Shown: positions 9,705-18,817, counted from the stretch's first letter. The stretch: 64,000 nt of DNA from Agaribacillus aureus (GCA_030442055.1 JAUJEB010000009.1:231167-295166), one strand, 5' to 3'. Notes: generated by a model from the sequence alone, not told the origin. Numbers and translations are program-made.

Positions 9705-10544
9705 ATGGACAAAAAGGAATTTAAGGCACTGGTTTCCCTGTTGGATGACGATGACGAAGAGATCATTGCACACGTGGAAAAGAAGATTGTTTCCCTGGGA
9801 AATCAGGTTATTCCTTACCTGGAAGAGGAGTGGGAAAATAATTTTAATACCGAAACACAGCGAAGGATTGAGGATTTGATTCATACCGTCCAGTTTGATG
9901 TTCTGAAAGAAAAACTAATCGCATGGAAAACGCAAAAAAATAAGGACTTACTGGAAGGTATGGCGCTGGTTGCCTCCTATCAATATCCGGATGTTGACGT
10001 CAATGAGTTAAGAAAAGATTTGGAGCAGATTTATTATGAGGCGTGGCTGCAGTTCAAACCCGATGTTCATCCTTTTGACCAGATCAAAATTCTCAATAGC
10101 GTTCTCTTCGGAAAACTAAAATTTGGCGCGAACAACAAAAACTTCCATTCCCCAGGAAATTCTATGATTAACGTTGTGCTGCAAACTAAAAAAGGCAATC
10201 CGCTCACGCTGTGTGTAATATATATGTTGGTAGCCCAAAAGCTAAAATTGCCGGTTTACGGGGTGAATTTGCCAAACCTTTTTATTCTTACCCACAAGAC
10301 CAAGGAGGTGCAATTTTACATCAACGCTTTTAATCGCGGGTTAATTTTCACCAAGGAGGATATTGACAAGTATATTTCCGAACTATATCTGACCCAGAAA
10401 GACTCTTATTACCAACCTTGCTCTGAAATGGATATTATCAGAAGGGTCCTCAAAAACCTGGTTTTTTCCTTTGAAAAAATAGGTGATCATTACAAAAGCG
10501 AGGAGATTAAGATTTTGATCAATGCACTCGGAGAATCTGAATGA
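9705..10544 (+). CDS. SirB1/transglutaminase-like family protein
   Basis: This cytosolic protein has 279 residues. An acidic N-terminus (LLDDDDEE) precedes helical repeats. Residues about 100-200 contain the SirB1-type Transglut_core2 pattern: FHSPGNSMINVVLQTKKGNP followed by LTLCVIYMLVAQKLKLPVYG. The Cys in LTLCVIY is in the position of the transglutaminase-like nucleophile. Homologues are widespread but their substrate is unknown. It stands 54 bases after the carboxylase gene and convergent to the next gene. Confidence 0.75.
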   Translation: MDKKEFKALVSLLDDDDEEIIAHVEKKIVSLGNQVIPYLEEEWENNFNTETQRRIEDLIHTVQFDVLKEKLIAWKTQKNKDLLEGMALVASYQYPDVDVNELRKDLEQIYYEAWLQFKPDVHPFDQIKILNSVLFGKLKFGANNKNFHSPGNSMINVVLQTKKGNPLTLCVIYMLVAQKLKLPVYGVNLPNLFILTHKTKEVQFYINAFNRGLIFTKEDIDKYISELYLTQKDSYYQPCSEMDIIRRVLKNLVFSFEKIGDHYKSEEIKILINALGESE

Positions 10545-10590
10545 CACGGGTATAAACAACCAGCGGCTGGGCGCAGCAAATGAGGTCTGG

Positions 10591-11184
10591 CTAATTTTTC
10601 TTAATGATACATCCTGTCGGCCTGGTATGGCTGCTGGCCATCGCCTTTCCACTCAATACGGATGAAACGGCCTTGTCTATATAAGAAGTGGTCACGTCCT
10701 GAGGTACCTGGGGGTTGTCGTCAATAGCTCCACTGTAAACCACCTGAAAAGCGCTCCCCTTTTTTACCAGCAAAAAGACCTCCGGGGTCTTTGTCGCCCC
10801 AAACTGGTCACATACCGCCTGATTCTTGTCGGCCAGGTAAGGGAATGGAAATTGCTTTTCCGCCGCTTTTTCAGCCATTTTTTCAATACTGTCATTGCTG
10901 CTTTTAACCGGGTCATTGGGATTAACCAAAATAACCTGCAGTCCACGGCTGGCGTATTGCTGATGCAGTTTGAGAATTCTCTCCTCGTACAGCTTCGAAT
11001 AAGGACAATAATTACTGGTGAAAATTATGGCAATCGCTTTTTTATTACTAAAATCCGTCAGAGACACCTCACGCTTGTTTGCCGCATTGACGAGCTTAAA
11101 ATTTTCAACTGTCTTTTGTTGGGGAAAAGCAGCTGAAACAGTGATCAAAAACAGTAATATGATGAGGATTGCTTTTTTCTTCAT
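10591..11184 (-). CDS. Secreted thioredoxin-fold protein (peroxiredoxin/AhpC-TSA-like)
   Basis: This 197-residue protein has a signal peptide (residues 1-22) and a redoxin domain. The active-site position reads TSNYCPYSK with one cysteine (Cys60). A second cysteine is at 125 in QAVCDQFGATKTPEVF, where the cis-proline TP follows. The C-terminus TRPTGCIIK matches a tail I recall from Bacteroidota periplasmic thioredoxin-family proteins. It probably acts as a thiol oxidoreductase or peroxidase in the periplasm. It is convergent with the SirB1-like gene and monocistronic. Confidence 0.78.
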   Translation of the reverse strand: MKKKAILIILLFLITVSAAFPQQKTVENFKLVNAANKREVSLTDFSNKKAIAIIFTSNYCPYSKLYEERILKLHQQYASRGLQVILVNPNDPVKSSNDSIEKMAEKAAEKQFPFPYLADKNQAVCDQFGATKTPEVFLLVKKGSAFQVVYSGAIDDNPQVPQDVTTSYIDKAVSSVLSGKAMASSHTRPTGCIIKKN

Positions 11185-11292
11185 GGGATTTTTTCTAAAG
11201 ATAATGAATTATTGAACGAATATAATTCAATGCGTAAGATTGGGGTAAGATATGAAAAGATAAAAAATAAAACTATTGAAAAATTGAATTAT

Positions 11293-11931
11293 TCAAAGAT
11301 TAAATACTACATAATGCGCATTTATTTTTTGAAATTTCAATTGGTATGACTGAAAATGGTCCTCACCGAATATAATGGAGCAACTAATCGGGTGGTCGTG
11401 GTTTTTTTCAAATGGCTGGATGGCGAGGTGATGTTTGAAAGTTAGCCGTTTTCTACCGTGAATCTTGTATAACACTTCCTTGGCGCTCCATAATATGCTT
11501 AATATATCAAGATCGTCACCGGCAAAATCTCTTTCCTTTTCGTTCAAAAACTTTTTGGCAATGCTTAAAATTTTGGTTCTTGGCTGTTCAATATCTATAC
11601 CCACGGGCTTTTCGGCATGTATAATAGCTGCCGCATAGGGAAATGAGTGGGAAATTGAAATATGTGAAGAATGATCTTTCAGGAATGGCTTGTTGAATTG
11701 ATCTTTCTTAATGCCGTTGAATTTTAATTGCCGGGCGCCCAGCAGATGTTTTACCGCTAACCGACTGGAAAACCACTCTCTTTTTTTGTCCGTATGACGG
11801 ATCCGTGCCAGGTCATTTCGGTCACATTCGTCCAGGGTCACTTTCTGTAAAAAATCTTCAATAGTTTCATCTATCCGCCAAATTACCCAGCTGGATTTGG
11901 CATTAATTTGTTCATATTTTATTATGGGCAT
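11293..11931 (-). CDS. 4'-phosphopantetheinyl transferase superfamily protein
   Basis: This 212-residue protein has the two defining motifs of Sfp-type transferases: GIDIEQPR (magnesium ligands Asp113 and Glu115) and WSAKEVLYK (Glu152). An upstream RLAVKHLLG segment and ISISHSFPYAAA fit the coenzyme A site. It would move phosphopantetheine from CoA to a carrier-protein serine. No carrier protein or synthase is adjacent, so it may serve the fatty-acid ACP or a remote cluster. It is divergent from the WD40 gene. Confidence 0.88.
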   Translation of the reverse strand: MPIIKYEQINAKSSWVIWRIDETIEDFLQKVTLDECDRNDLARIRHTDKKREWFSSRLAVKHLLGARQLKFNGIKKDQFNKPFLKDHSSHISISHSFPYAAAIIHAEKPVGIDIEQPRTKILSIAKKFLNEKERDFAGDDLDILSILWSAKEVLYKIHGRKRLTFKHHLAIQPFEKNHDHPISCSIIFGEDHFQSYQLKFQKINAHYVVFNL

Positions 11932-12013
11932 GAAGACAATCTATTTACGCCTGATAAATAGTAATTTGCTGAAATAATTATAAATTTAGGGCAAAATAGG
12001 TCATATATAGTAA

Positions 12014-12931
12014 ATGTCAAAAATCAGGGTCTCGAAATTAAAAAGCTTTACCGGACATAGAGATTGTATATACACCTTGGAGCGGTCATCTGAACCCTCT
12101 CTTTTTTTTTCTGGCGCGGGCGACGGACTTGTCGCAAAATGGAATTTGTCGGATAGCGAAGATGGTCAGCTAATAGCACAACTGCCCAATTCTGTATATG
12201 CACTTCATTTTTATGGTCCTGAAAACCAGCTAATTATCGGCCAAAACTTTGAAGGAATACACTTAATTGATTTGACGGTAAATAAAGAAATTAAATCCCT
12301 AAAACTCGGTAAGCATGCTATCTTTGATATGCGATCGTACGGTCACATGTTATTTGCGGGTACTGGCGACGGGACAGTATTTGTCATTGATTTATCATCG
12401 TGGCAGATCCTTAAACAGTTGCGCAATGCAGAAAAAAGCGCCCGGTCTATTGCCGTAAACCCGAAGCAGGGCGAGGTGGCGGTTGCGTACAGCGATAACC
12501 GGATAAGAATTTATGATCTGGATACCTTTGCCTTGAAATATGTGGTTGAGGCACACAATAATTCTGTTTTTACCATAAAATATTCGCCGGATTTTCGTTA
12601 TTTATTAAGTGGGAGCCGCGATGCCCATCTCAAGATTTGGGATACTGCCAAAAATTATCAATTGGCAGATGATATCGTCGCCCACATGTATGCGATCAAT
12701 AACATTGATTTTAGCCCCAACGAAAAATATTTTGTAACTTGTAGTATGGATAAATCAATTAAGGTTTGGGAGGCAGAATCATTCAAACTATTGAAAGTGA
12801 TTGATAAATCGAGACATGCCGGACATGGTACTTCTGTCAATAAACTGTTGTGGACAGACTATAACAATCTGTTGCTGTCTGCCAGTGATGACCGGTCCAT
12901 TTCCGTTTGGGACATAAACGTAAATTTGTAA
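12014..12931 (+). CDS. WD40-repeat protein
   Basis: This 305-residue protein has about seven WD-type blades. The clearest end in LSGSRDAHLKIWD, CSMDKSIKVWE and SASDDRSISVWD. It begins KSFTGHRDCIYTLE, a typical first blade. No signal peptide or enzymatic domain is seen, so it is probably a cytosolic seven-bladed propeller used as a scaffold. The DivIVA-like gene starts three bases after the stop, so the two are almost certainly co-transcribed. No partner can be named. Confidence 0.88.
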   Translation: MSKIRVSKLKSFTGHRDCIYTLERSSEPSLFFSGAGDGLVAKWNLSDSEDGQLIAQLPNSVYALHFYGPENQLIIGQNFEGIHLIDLTVNKEIKSLKLGKHAIFDMRSYGHMLFAGTGDGTVFVIDLSSWQILKQLRNAEKSARSIAVNPKQGEVAVAYSDNRIRIYDLDTFALKYVVEAHNNSVFTIKYSPDFRYLLSGSRDAHLKIWDTAKNYQLADDIVAHMYAINNIDFSPNEKYFVTCSMDKSIKVWEAESFKLLKVIDKSRHAGHGTSVNKLLWTDYNNLLLSASDDRSISVWDINVNL

Positions 12932-12934
12932 AAT

Positions 12935-13636
12935 ATGAAAATTACTCCTTTAGAGATAAGGCAAAAAAGTTTTGAAAAAGGCTTTAGGGGCTATGATAAA
13001 GATGAGGTGAATGGCTATTTACTTTCCCTGTCGCAGGAATGGGAAAAGTTGCAGGATGAGTTGAAGGAGCTAAAATTAGGACTTAAGAATGCCGAAAGAG
13101 AGGTAGAAAAACTTAGGCAGGTTGAATCTTCTTTATATAAAACACTTAAAACCGCCGAAGATACAGGTGCCAACCTGATCGATCAGGCCAACAAAGCGGC
13201 GGAGCTCCATCTGAAAGAATCGCAGATGAAAGCCGAAGGTTTAATGAGTGACTCTAAAAACCAGGCTAAAAACATCGTGGAGGAGGCAGAGATGAAAGCC
13301 AGGATGGTGATGGAAAAAATGGAATCCGAGATCAAGAACCTGCAGCAAGCGTACAAGGTGATGGAGAATCATTACGACAATCTCCTTAACGATTTGAAAA
13401 ACCTCGCGAATGATACGTTGGAAAGAATGGAAAAAGGTAAATCTGTGCAACGCAAGCATGGTGTGGATAATATCGTAGCGGAGGCGCTGAACTATTCAAA
13501 AGAAGTAATGGATTCCCCCCTCAAAAAAAACAACTGGGATGAAAAAGATGATGCCCCTGATATTAAGCTGGAGATCCAGAATGACAAACCCGAATCCAGC
13601 GATGAATCCACTTCTTTTTTTGATCAAATAGAGTAA
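12935..13636 (+). CDS. DivIVA-domain coiled-coil protein
   Basis: This 233-residue protein opens with MKITPLEIRQKSFEKGFRGY, the DivIVA N-terminal pattern (ITPLDI, F..GxRGYD). A long charged coiled coil covers about residues 30-165, and the C-terminus is acidic and disordered. DivIVA proteins bind membranes and organise cell poles or septa; Bacteroidota versions are less studied. It lies in a tight run with the WD40 gene upstream and folB 5 bases downstream. Confidence 0.88.
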   Translation: MKITPLEIRQKSFEKGFRGYDKDEVNGYLLSLSQEWEKLQDELKELKLGLKNAEREVEKLRQVESSLYKTLKTAEDTGANLIDQANKAAELHLKESQMKAEGLMSDSKNQAKNIVEEAEMKARMVMEKMESEIKNLQQAYKVMENHYDNLLNDLKNLANDTLERMEKGKSVQRKHGVDNIVAEALNYSKEVMDSPLKKNNWDEKDDAPDIKLEIQNDKPESSDESTSFFDQIE

Positions 13637-13641
13637 TTTTC

Positions 13642-14016
13642 ATGGATATAGTTTCACTAGAGGGGCTGGAGTTTTTTGCCTACCACGGTTATTATCAGGA
13701 AGAACAAAAGGTCGGAAACAAGTATGCGGTAGATATCAAGGTAAGTGCTGATTTTCATCAGGCAGCACAGGATGATTCGCTGGCAGAAACTGTTAACTAC
13801 GAGCTACTTTACAAAGTTATCGAAGCCGAGATGAAAGTTCGCTCTCGTTTGTTGGAGAACATTGGGGAACGAATTGTGAATGTCGTATTTGATACGTTTG
13901 AGCAAATTGAGAAGGTGGAAATAAGCGTTTCGAAATTTAATCCCCCCATTGGAGGCGTATGCAACAGGGCCAAAATTACACTTAAAAGGGATAGAAAATC
14001 CTGGGAAAGAAGCTAG
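13642..14016 (+). CDS. folB: Dihydroneopterin aldolase
   Basis: This 124-residue protein is of normal length. It has LEGLEFFAYHGYYQEEQKVG, with the HGxxxxE pattern of FolB, then TVNYELLYKVIE, LLENIGERI and NPPIGGVCNRAKITL. FolB converts dihydroneopterin to 6-hydroxymethyldihydropterin in folate biosynthesis. Its stop overlaps the convergent HesB-like gene at a shared CTAG. It is probably the last gene of the WD40-DivIVA-folB operon. Confidence 0.92.
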   Translation: MDIVSLEGLEFFAYHGYYQEEQKVGNKYAVDIKVSADFHQAAQDDSLAETVNYELLYKVIEAEMKVRSRLLENIGERIVNVVFDTFEQIEKVEISVSKFNPPIGGVCNRAKITLKRDRKSWERS

Positions 14017-14318
14017 CGTGATTCATTTTCGGGTTTATAAAAATTGAATCCCTGGGCATCGGCGCCCGAGTAATAATCCATTTCGAGTCCAACCAGGTAC
14101 ATCACATGTTTTTTTTCGATATAAACATCGATCCCGTCAATGGTATAGCTATCGTCGGTAGATTTTTTCTTATCAAAGCCTAACATATAGGAAATTCCCA
14201 CACAGCCGCCCCCGCCTTTGATACCAATACGGAGCCCATATTCTTTTGGAATATTTTTATGCTTGATGATCGCTTTTACCTCTTCGAGGGCTTTTGATGT
14301 AATGGTTAGCGGAAGCAT
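14013..14318 (-). CDS. A-type Fe-S assembly protein (HesB/IscA fold) lacking the C-terminal CxC
   Basis: This 101-residue protein follows the HesB fold: ITSKALEEVKAII, YGLRIGIKGGGGCVGISYML and the C-terminal DYYSGADAQGFNFYKPE. The first conserved cysteine is present (Cys39). Family members normally end with a Cys-Gly-Cys motif after the GFxF(x)NP segment; here the chain ends at ENESR with no further cysteine. It may therefore not bind a cluster like IscA or ErpA, or may use other ligands. It is convergent with folB. Confidence 0.85.
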   Translation of the reverse strand: MLPLTITSKALEEVKAIIKHKNIPKEYGLRIGIKGGGGCVGISYMLGFDKKKSTDDSYTIDGIDVYIEKKHVMYLVGLEMDYYSGADAQGFNFYKPENESR

Positions 14319-14466
14319 ACGTTATACTAATTGATCCTGGGATTTAATAACCCTAATGTTGATATATTTTGCGAAATTAGTTTGCAAACCAAAAATACTT
14401 AAATTAGTTTACTCTCATTATTGAATTAACTTTAATTTAAATTTATTGTTTCAAGTTTAGAATTAT

Positions 14467-14988
14467 ATGGATGCACTTATAGAATTTGGGAAAATTCTTT
14501 TACCTGCCGGGGCCGTACTTTATGCTATGTATCTGGTGGTAAAGTCGTTTCTGACAAAGGAATTGGAAAAGAAATTAATCGATGTAAAGATAAAGAATAC
14601 AGACATTGTACTGCCCGTCAGGCTACAGGCTTACGAACGGCTTTGCCTTTTTTTGGAAAGGATTTCACCCAATAACCTCGTGGTGAGATTAAACAATGCC
14701 TCTATGTCCGCCCCCCAATTTCACCAGGTGTTAATTGCCGAGATCAGGCAGGAATTTAATCATAATCTTTCGCAACAGGTATACCTAAGTGACAAATCCT
14801 GGGAGATGGTAAAAAGTGCCAAGGAAGATGTGATATCAGTAGTAAATATCGCCGCTGAAAAGCTGGGAGAAGATGATAAAAGTGTCGATTTGGCTAAAAA
14901 AATATTTGAACTGATGATGGAAAAAAATAACGATCCCATAGCGATTGCGTTAAAAGAGATAAAGGATGAAATCAGAACTTCCTTCTAA
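14467..14988 (+). CDS. Uncharacterised protein with one N-terminal membrane segment
   Basis: This 173-residue protein has a single hydrophobic segment (about residues 8-28) and a helical, charged cytoplasmic part with LPVRLQAYERLCLFLERI and LIAEIRQEFNHNLSQQVY. I recall similar proteins as conserved unknowns in Bacteroidota, but can assign no function. The next gene starts 54 bases on, so they may share a transcript. Confidence 0.7.
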   Translation: MDALIEFGKILLPAGAVLYAMYLVVKSFLTKELEKKLIDVKIKNTDIVLPVRLQAYERLCLFLERISPNNLVVRLNNASMSAPQFHQVLIAEIRQEFNHNLSQQVYLSDKSWEMVKSAKEDVISVVNIAAEKLGEDDKSVDLAKKIFELMMEKNNDPIAIALKEIKDEIRTSF

Positions 14989-15042
14989 AGCGTCGTGACG
15001 CCTGGTGGGAAATGTCTTGTTTCAAAGGAGAAAGGAGCAATT

Positions 15043-15444
15043 ATGACACAGTACAAAGAACACAGGAAATTCAAAAATGCAAAAGCGCGAGCCGAACGCA
15101 TACTTCGCAATCCTGATAAATTAAAAAACCTGATTACCATGGCACTGGATAAGTTAAATACCATGGATAAAAGCAAGTCATCGGTTGGAGATTTTTTCAG
15201 GCGGGTAAAAGTGTTTATAAGAATGATTAAAGCCTATATCAGAGGCGATTACCGAATGATACCCTGGAAAATGATGGTAATGCTGGTGGCAGGCCTCGTT
15301 TATTTTGTGATGCCACTGGATATTTTACCTGATTTTATACCCGTAACCGGTTTTCTTGATGACATTACAGTCATCATTTGGATCTTTAATAATTTCAAAT
15401 CGGAAATAGATGCATTTGAAGCCTGGGAAAGAAACACAATTTAA
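15043..15444 (+). CDS. YkvA-family (DUF1232) membrane protein
   Basis: ATG at 15043 (MTQYKEHRKF) is chosen over an upstream in-frame GTG at 14995, which would add 16 residues of unlikely composition. The 133-residue product has a basic helical N-terminus, then the DUF1232 core: MIPWKMMVMLVAGLVYFV, MPLDILPDFIPVTGFLDD and an amphipathic tail. The DxxPDFIPxxGxxDD pattern is diagnostic of the family. The function is unknown. A hairpin terminator follows. Confidence 0.85.
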   Translation: MTQYKEHRKFKNAKARAERILRNPDKLKNLITMALDKLNTMDKSKSSVGDFFRRVKVFIRMIKAYIRGDYRMIPWKMMVMLVAGLVYFVMPLDILPDFIPVTGFLDDITVIIWIFNNFKSEIDAFEAWERNTI

Positions 15445-15483
15445 TGCCGGGAACTGAACAAATATTATCATATATGTGTTGTG

Positions 15484-15504
15484 ACCTCTTAGTGAGGTTT
15501 TTTT
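15484..15504 (+). terminator. Rho-independent terminator after the YkvA-like gene
   Basis: ACCTC (15484-15488) and GAGGT (15494-15498) pair around TTAGT, followed directly by a run of seven T. It sits 40 bases after one stop and 14 before the next start. Confidence 0.7.
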
Positions 15505-15517
15505 ATTATTTGATATT

Positions 15518-16117
15518 ATGAGTATAGATCGGGAATTAATAGAGCAAGCAATGAGTTATGAGGCTTATCTGACGTTAATAGATGAGCTTTTGCAGGAAGG
15601 AAAATCGACCAGCGGAGATCGAAAGGAAAGCAACCTGGCGTATACGCGGCTAAATCAGCAGCGTACTAAAAAGTGGGACAAGATAATCAATATTAACGAG
15701 CCCTTGACACAGGCGCTGAGCACCTTGTCCTATGATATCATCTGGCTGGTTTTGACCGAAGGTTGGTGTGGAGATGCGGCCCAGAATTTGCCAATAATTA
15801 ATAAAATGGCGATGATCTCGCCACAAATTGATTTAAAGCTGTTGCTGCGCGATCAGCATCCGCAATTAATGGATGCTTATTTGACCAAAGGCGCCAGGGC
15901 AATTCCAAAATTGATTTTTCTGAGAAAAAGTGATCTGAAAGAACTGGCCGTTTGGGGACCGAGGCCGTCCCCTGCCCAAAACATGCTGTACGATTACAAA
16001 AAGAATGGCTCGGATCCCACCATCGATATATATCAGGAGATCCACCTGTGGTATTCTAAAAACAAGGCCGAGGCTTTACAGGAAGAGTTTTTATCTTTGG
16101 TAAAAAATTTACCTTAA
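15518..16117 (+). CDS. Thioredoxin-family protein with a single-cysteine WCGDA site
   Basis: This 199-residue cytosolic protein has WLVLTEGWCGDAAQNLPIIN, with Cys84 in the thioredoxin active-site position but no second cysteine in the CxxC place. RAIPKLIFL supplies the cis-proline. I recall Bacteroidota and Firmicutes proteins with this WCGD pattern annotated as thioredoxin family. A one-cysteine site suggests a non-dithiol mechanism; the substrate is unknown. The YdjM-like gene follows 10 bases later. Confidence 0.78.
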   Translation: MSIDRELIEQAMSYEAYLTLIDELLQEGKSTSGDRKESNLAYTRLNQQRTKKWDKIININEPLTQALSTLSYDIIWLVLTEGWCGDAAQNLPIINKMAMISPQIDLKLLLRDQHPQLMDAYLTKGARAIPKLIFLRKSDLKELAVWGPRPSPAQNMLYDYKKNGSDPTIDIYQEIHLWYSKNKAEALQEEFLSLVKNLP

Positions 16118-16127
16118 CTAGTCTTTT

Positions 16128-17138
16128 ATGGATTCATTGACCCAGATTGTACTGGGTGCGGCGGTGGGAGAAGCCACCCTTGGCAAGAAAGCCGGCAACA
16201 AAGCGCTGGTGTGGGGTGCTATTGGTGGAACAATCCCAGACCTGGATGTGATCCTGAATGCATTTCTTGACCCGGTACAAGCGGTGCTGGCGCACAGAGC
16301 ATTTTCCCATTCTATATTTTTTGCAATCCTGGTCTCTCCCATCTTGGGCTGGTTACTAAAAAAAATATATCGCCATGATGATCTGACGATCAAAGACTGG
16401 ACAAAGCTTTTTTTCTGGACCATTTTTACCCATCCGTTATTGGATATTTTCACCAATTACGGGACAGGTCTGTTTTACCCTTTATGGGAAGAAAGAATTG
16501 CCTTAAATACAATTTTTGTGGTAGACCCGGCTTACACCTTACCGCTTTTGGTGGCATTTATCGTTACTTTCTTTTTTAAAAGGAATGATAAAAGGCGACG
16601 CTGGCTCAATTGGGCAGCCCTGGGATTGAGTAGTTTGTATTTGGGGATAACGGTGATCAATAAAATAAATATAAACCGGGAGGTCCGAAATCACCTGGCC
16701 CGGAATTCTATACCATACCAAAGATTTGCCACCATCCCTGCCCCTTTAAATAATATCTTATGGTCGGTGATTATCCAAACAGAGGATGGGTTTTGGGTAG
16801 GTTATAGGTCAATCCTGGAAACAAATCATAAATTTTCACTTCGGTTTATTCCTCAACAGGAGGAGCTGCTTAACAGTATTTATGACGAGCCTCAAATTCA
16901 AAAACTCATATTCTTTTCAAAGGGCTATTATGCCTTGGTAAAGGCAGACAAGGAAATTGTGTTCAATGACTTAAGGTTCAGTACAGTCAAAGGCTGGTTT
17001 GATTTAAAGGCAGGCTATGTTTTCTCTTTTTATATTTCTGGCAAAAAACGGCCTTTATTGATAAAACGAAAGCTGCCGGCCGAAGAGATTACCAAGGAGG
17101 ATCTTAAAATACTTTGGCAAAGAATTACTAATTATTGA
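16128..17138 (+). CDS. YdjM/DUF457-type membrane-bound metal-dependent hydrolase
   Basis: This 336-residue membrane protein begins MDSLTQIVLGAAVGEATLGK, typical of the DUF457 family. It has GTIPDLDVI, HRAFSHSIFF and FTHPLLDIFTNYGT, which hold the conserved Asp and His residues. Four or five membrane segments precede a 120-residue soluble C-terminal part. The family is annotated as inner-membrane hydrolases; the substrate is not established. A smaller paralogue is at 18296. The next gene follows 34 bases later. Confidence 0.85.
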   Translation: MDSLTQIVLGAAVGEATLGKKAGNKALVWGAIGGTIPDLDVILNAFLDPVQAVLAHRAFSHSIFFAILVSPILGWLLKKIYRHDDLTIKDWTKLFFWTIFTHPLLDIFTNYGTGLFYPLWEERIALNTIFVVDPAYTLPLLVAFIVTFFFKRNDKRRRWLNWAALGLSSLYLGITVINKININREVRNHLARNSIPYQRFATIPAPLNNILWSVIIQTEDGFWVGYRSILETNHKFSLRFIPQQEELLNSIYDEPQIQKLIFFSKGYYALVKADKEIVFNDLRFSTVKGWFDLKAGYVFSFYISGKKRPLLIKRKLPAEEITKEDLKILWQRITNY

Positions 17139-17172
17139 TTGAGGCTTATTTCCGCCTTAGGACAGGAGTCAT

Positions 17173-17838
17173 ATGGAAAATAACAAAACCGCTTTAATTG
17201 CCGGAGCCACCGGCTTAATAGGTAGTCATTTGTTAAAAATACTGTCGACTGACAGTTATTACCGGGAGATTATTGTAATAACCAGGAAAAAGTTAACCGG
17301 CATGTATTCCGACAAGGTCAAAAATCTGATAATAGATTTTGATAACCTTAATGCTGTCTCCTTCTCAAAAATTGATGATGTTTATTGTTGTCTTGGCACT
17401 ACCATGAAAGCCGCCGGCTCCAGGGAGGCGTTTTACAAAGTTGATTTTACCTATCCTGTGACCCTGGCTAAGATGGCAGCAGACAGCGGGGCCCGAAAAT
17501 ACCTGGTTGTCACGGCTATGGGAGCTGACAAAAATTCAAGATTCTATTACAACAGGGTAAAAGGAGCCGTTGAAGAGGCCCTTAAGGAAATTGGGTTTAG
17601 CGCTTTGTTTATTCTTCAACCCTCATTATTATTGGGAGCAAGGACTGAAAGTAGACCTGGAGAAAGGTTTGCGCAATTGCTGGCACGTAGCCTGTCATTT
17701 TTGTTTTTTGGTCCATTTAAGAAATACAAGGCTATCGAGGGAATTAAGGTGGCTCAAGCCCTCGCATTGTTGGGTAAAACCGGGAGCCCTGGCGTAAAAG
17801 TGGTAACTTCCAACGAAATAGCCGACATATCAACATAA
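17173..17838 (+). CDS. NAD(P)-binding atypical SDR (HTATIP2-like)
   Basis: This 221-residue Rossmann protein starts ALIAGATGLIGSHLLKIL, the GxxGxxG dinucleotide site. DVYCCLGTTMKAAGSREAFY and VTAMGADKNSRFYYNRVKG resemble the atypical SDR group of HTATIP2/YwnB-like proteins, and LQPSLLLGARTESRPGE is the usual late motif. It is probably a cytosolic NADP(H)-dependent oxidoreductase or regulator of unknown substrate. The dtd gene begins 4 bases later, indicating an operon. Confidence 0.85.
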   Translation: MENNKTALIAGATGLIGSHLLKILSTDSYYREIIVITRKKLTGMYSDKVKNLIIDFDNLNAVSFSKIDDVYCCLGTTMKAAGSREAFYKVDFTYPVTLAKMAADSGARKYLVVTAMGADKNSRFYYNRVKGAVEEALKEIGFSALFILQPSLLLGARTESRPGERFAQLLARSLSFLFFGPFKKYKAIEGIKVAQALALLGKTGSPGVKVVTSNEIADIST

Positions 17839-17842
17839 CAAT

Positions 17843-18295
17843 ATGATTGCAGTAGTACAACGTGTTTCGGAAGCCCATGTAACAATTGATGATCAAATTA
17901 ATGGTAAAATAGCAAAGGGTTTAGTGGTTTTATTGGGCATCGAGGAGACAGATGGAAAGGAAGACATTGATTGGCTGGCTAAGAAGATCATTAACCTCAG
18001 AATCTTTAATGATGATCAGGGTGTCATGAATCTCAGCCTGGATCAGGTGGAAGGCGATATTCTGTTGATTAGTCAGTTTACATTGCATGCCAGCACCAAA
18101 AAAGGAAATCGGCCTTCCTATATCAAAGCAGCAAAGCCAGGAGTGGCGATTCCGTTATATGAGCGTTTTATTCAGCATACGGAAGTTTTATTAGGTAAAA
18201 ATATCCAAACCGGAAAATTCGGTGCAGACATGAAGGTGAGCCTGGTTAACGACGGGCCTGTCACTATCATCATAGATACAAAAGACAAAAAGTAA
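17843..18295 (+). CDS. dtd: D-aminoacyl-tRNA deacylase
   Basis: This 150-residue enzyme matches Dtd along its length: MIAVVQRVSEAHVTI, GLVVLLGIEETD, ISQFTLHASTKKGNRPSY and SLVNDGPVTIII. The SQFTLHA and NxGPxT motifs line the active site. It hydrolyses D-amino acids, and glycine from tRNA-Ala, to protect translation. It abuts the next gene: the stop ends at 18295 and the next ATG starts at 18296. Confidence 0.96.
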   Translation: MIAVVQRVSEAHVTIDDQINGKIAKGLVVLLGIEETDGKEDIDWLAKKIINLRIFNDDQGVMNLSLDQVEGDILLISQFTLHASTKKGNRPSYIKAAKPGVAIPLYERFIQHTEVLLGKNIQTGKFGADMKVSLVNDGPVTIIIDTKDKK

Positions 18296-18817
18296 ATGGC
18301 CTCTATCTTTGGACATGTGGCGGCAGGCCTGACGCTGGCAAATGTTTTCAGTAAAAAAACGTCAGCCAGGTTTGCGGTGATCTGCGCAGTGAGCGCAGTG
18401 CTACCGGATATTGATGTATTGGCTTTTCAATTCGGAATACCCTATGAATCGGTGTTTGGTCACAGGGGATTTACACATTCTATTCTATTTGCTTTTTTAT
18501 GGGGGGCGGCTGTCACCTTCCTGTTATTTCGCCGTGATAAGAAACTCCTGATTTTTACCGGTATTTTTCTAAGTACGCTTTCCCACGGACTATTGGATGC
18601 CATGACTACGGGTGGCTTGGGAGTGGGATTTTTTATTCCATTTGATGTTACGAGGTATTTTTTTGGTTTCAGGCCCATACAGGTTTCTCCCATCGGTGTC
18701 AAAGCCTTTTTTTCAGAATGGGGCATTGAAGTAATCAGTAGCGAAGTGGTTTGGATAGGGATTCCATGCCTGATTATTTATATATTAGCAAGAACTGTCA
18801 AAAGCATCAGAAAATGA
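18296..18817 (+). CDS. YdjM/DUF457-type membrane-bound hydrolase, short paralogue
   Basis: This 173-residue membrane protein has VLPDIDVLAF, GHRGFTHSILF and LSTLSHGLLDAMTTGG. These are the same Asp/His motifs as in the 336-residue protein at 16128, without its soluble tail. About four membrane segments are visible. It sits directly after dtd, and its stop overlaps the next start as ATGA. Confidence 0.87.
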   Translation: MASIFGHVAAGLTLANVFSKKTSARFAVICAVSAVLPDIDVLAFQFGIPYESVFGHRGFTHSILFAFLWGAAVTFLLFRRDKKLLIFTGIFLSTLSHGLLDAMTTGGLGVGFFIPFDVTRYFFGFRPIQVSPIGVKAFFSEWGIEVISSEVVWIGIPCLIIYILARTVKSIRK

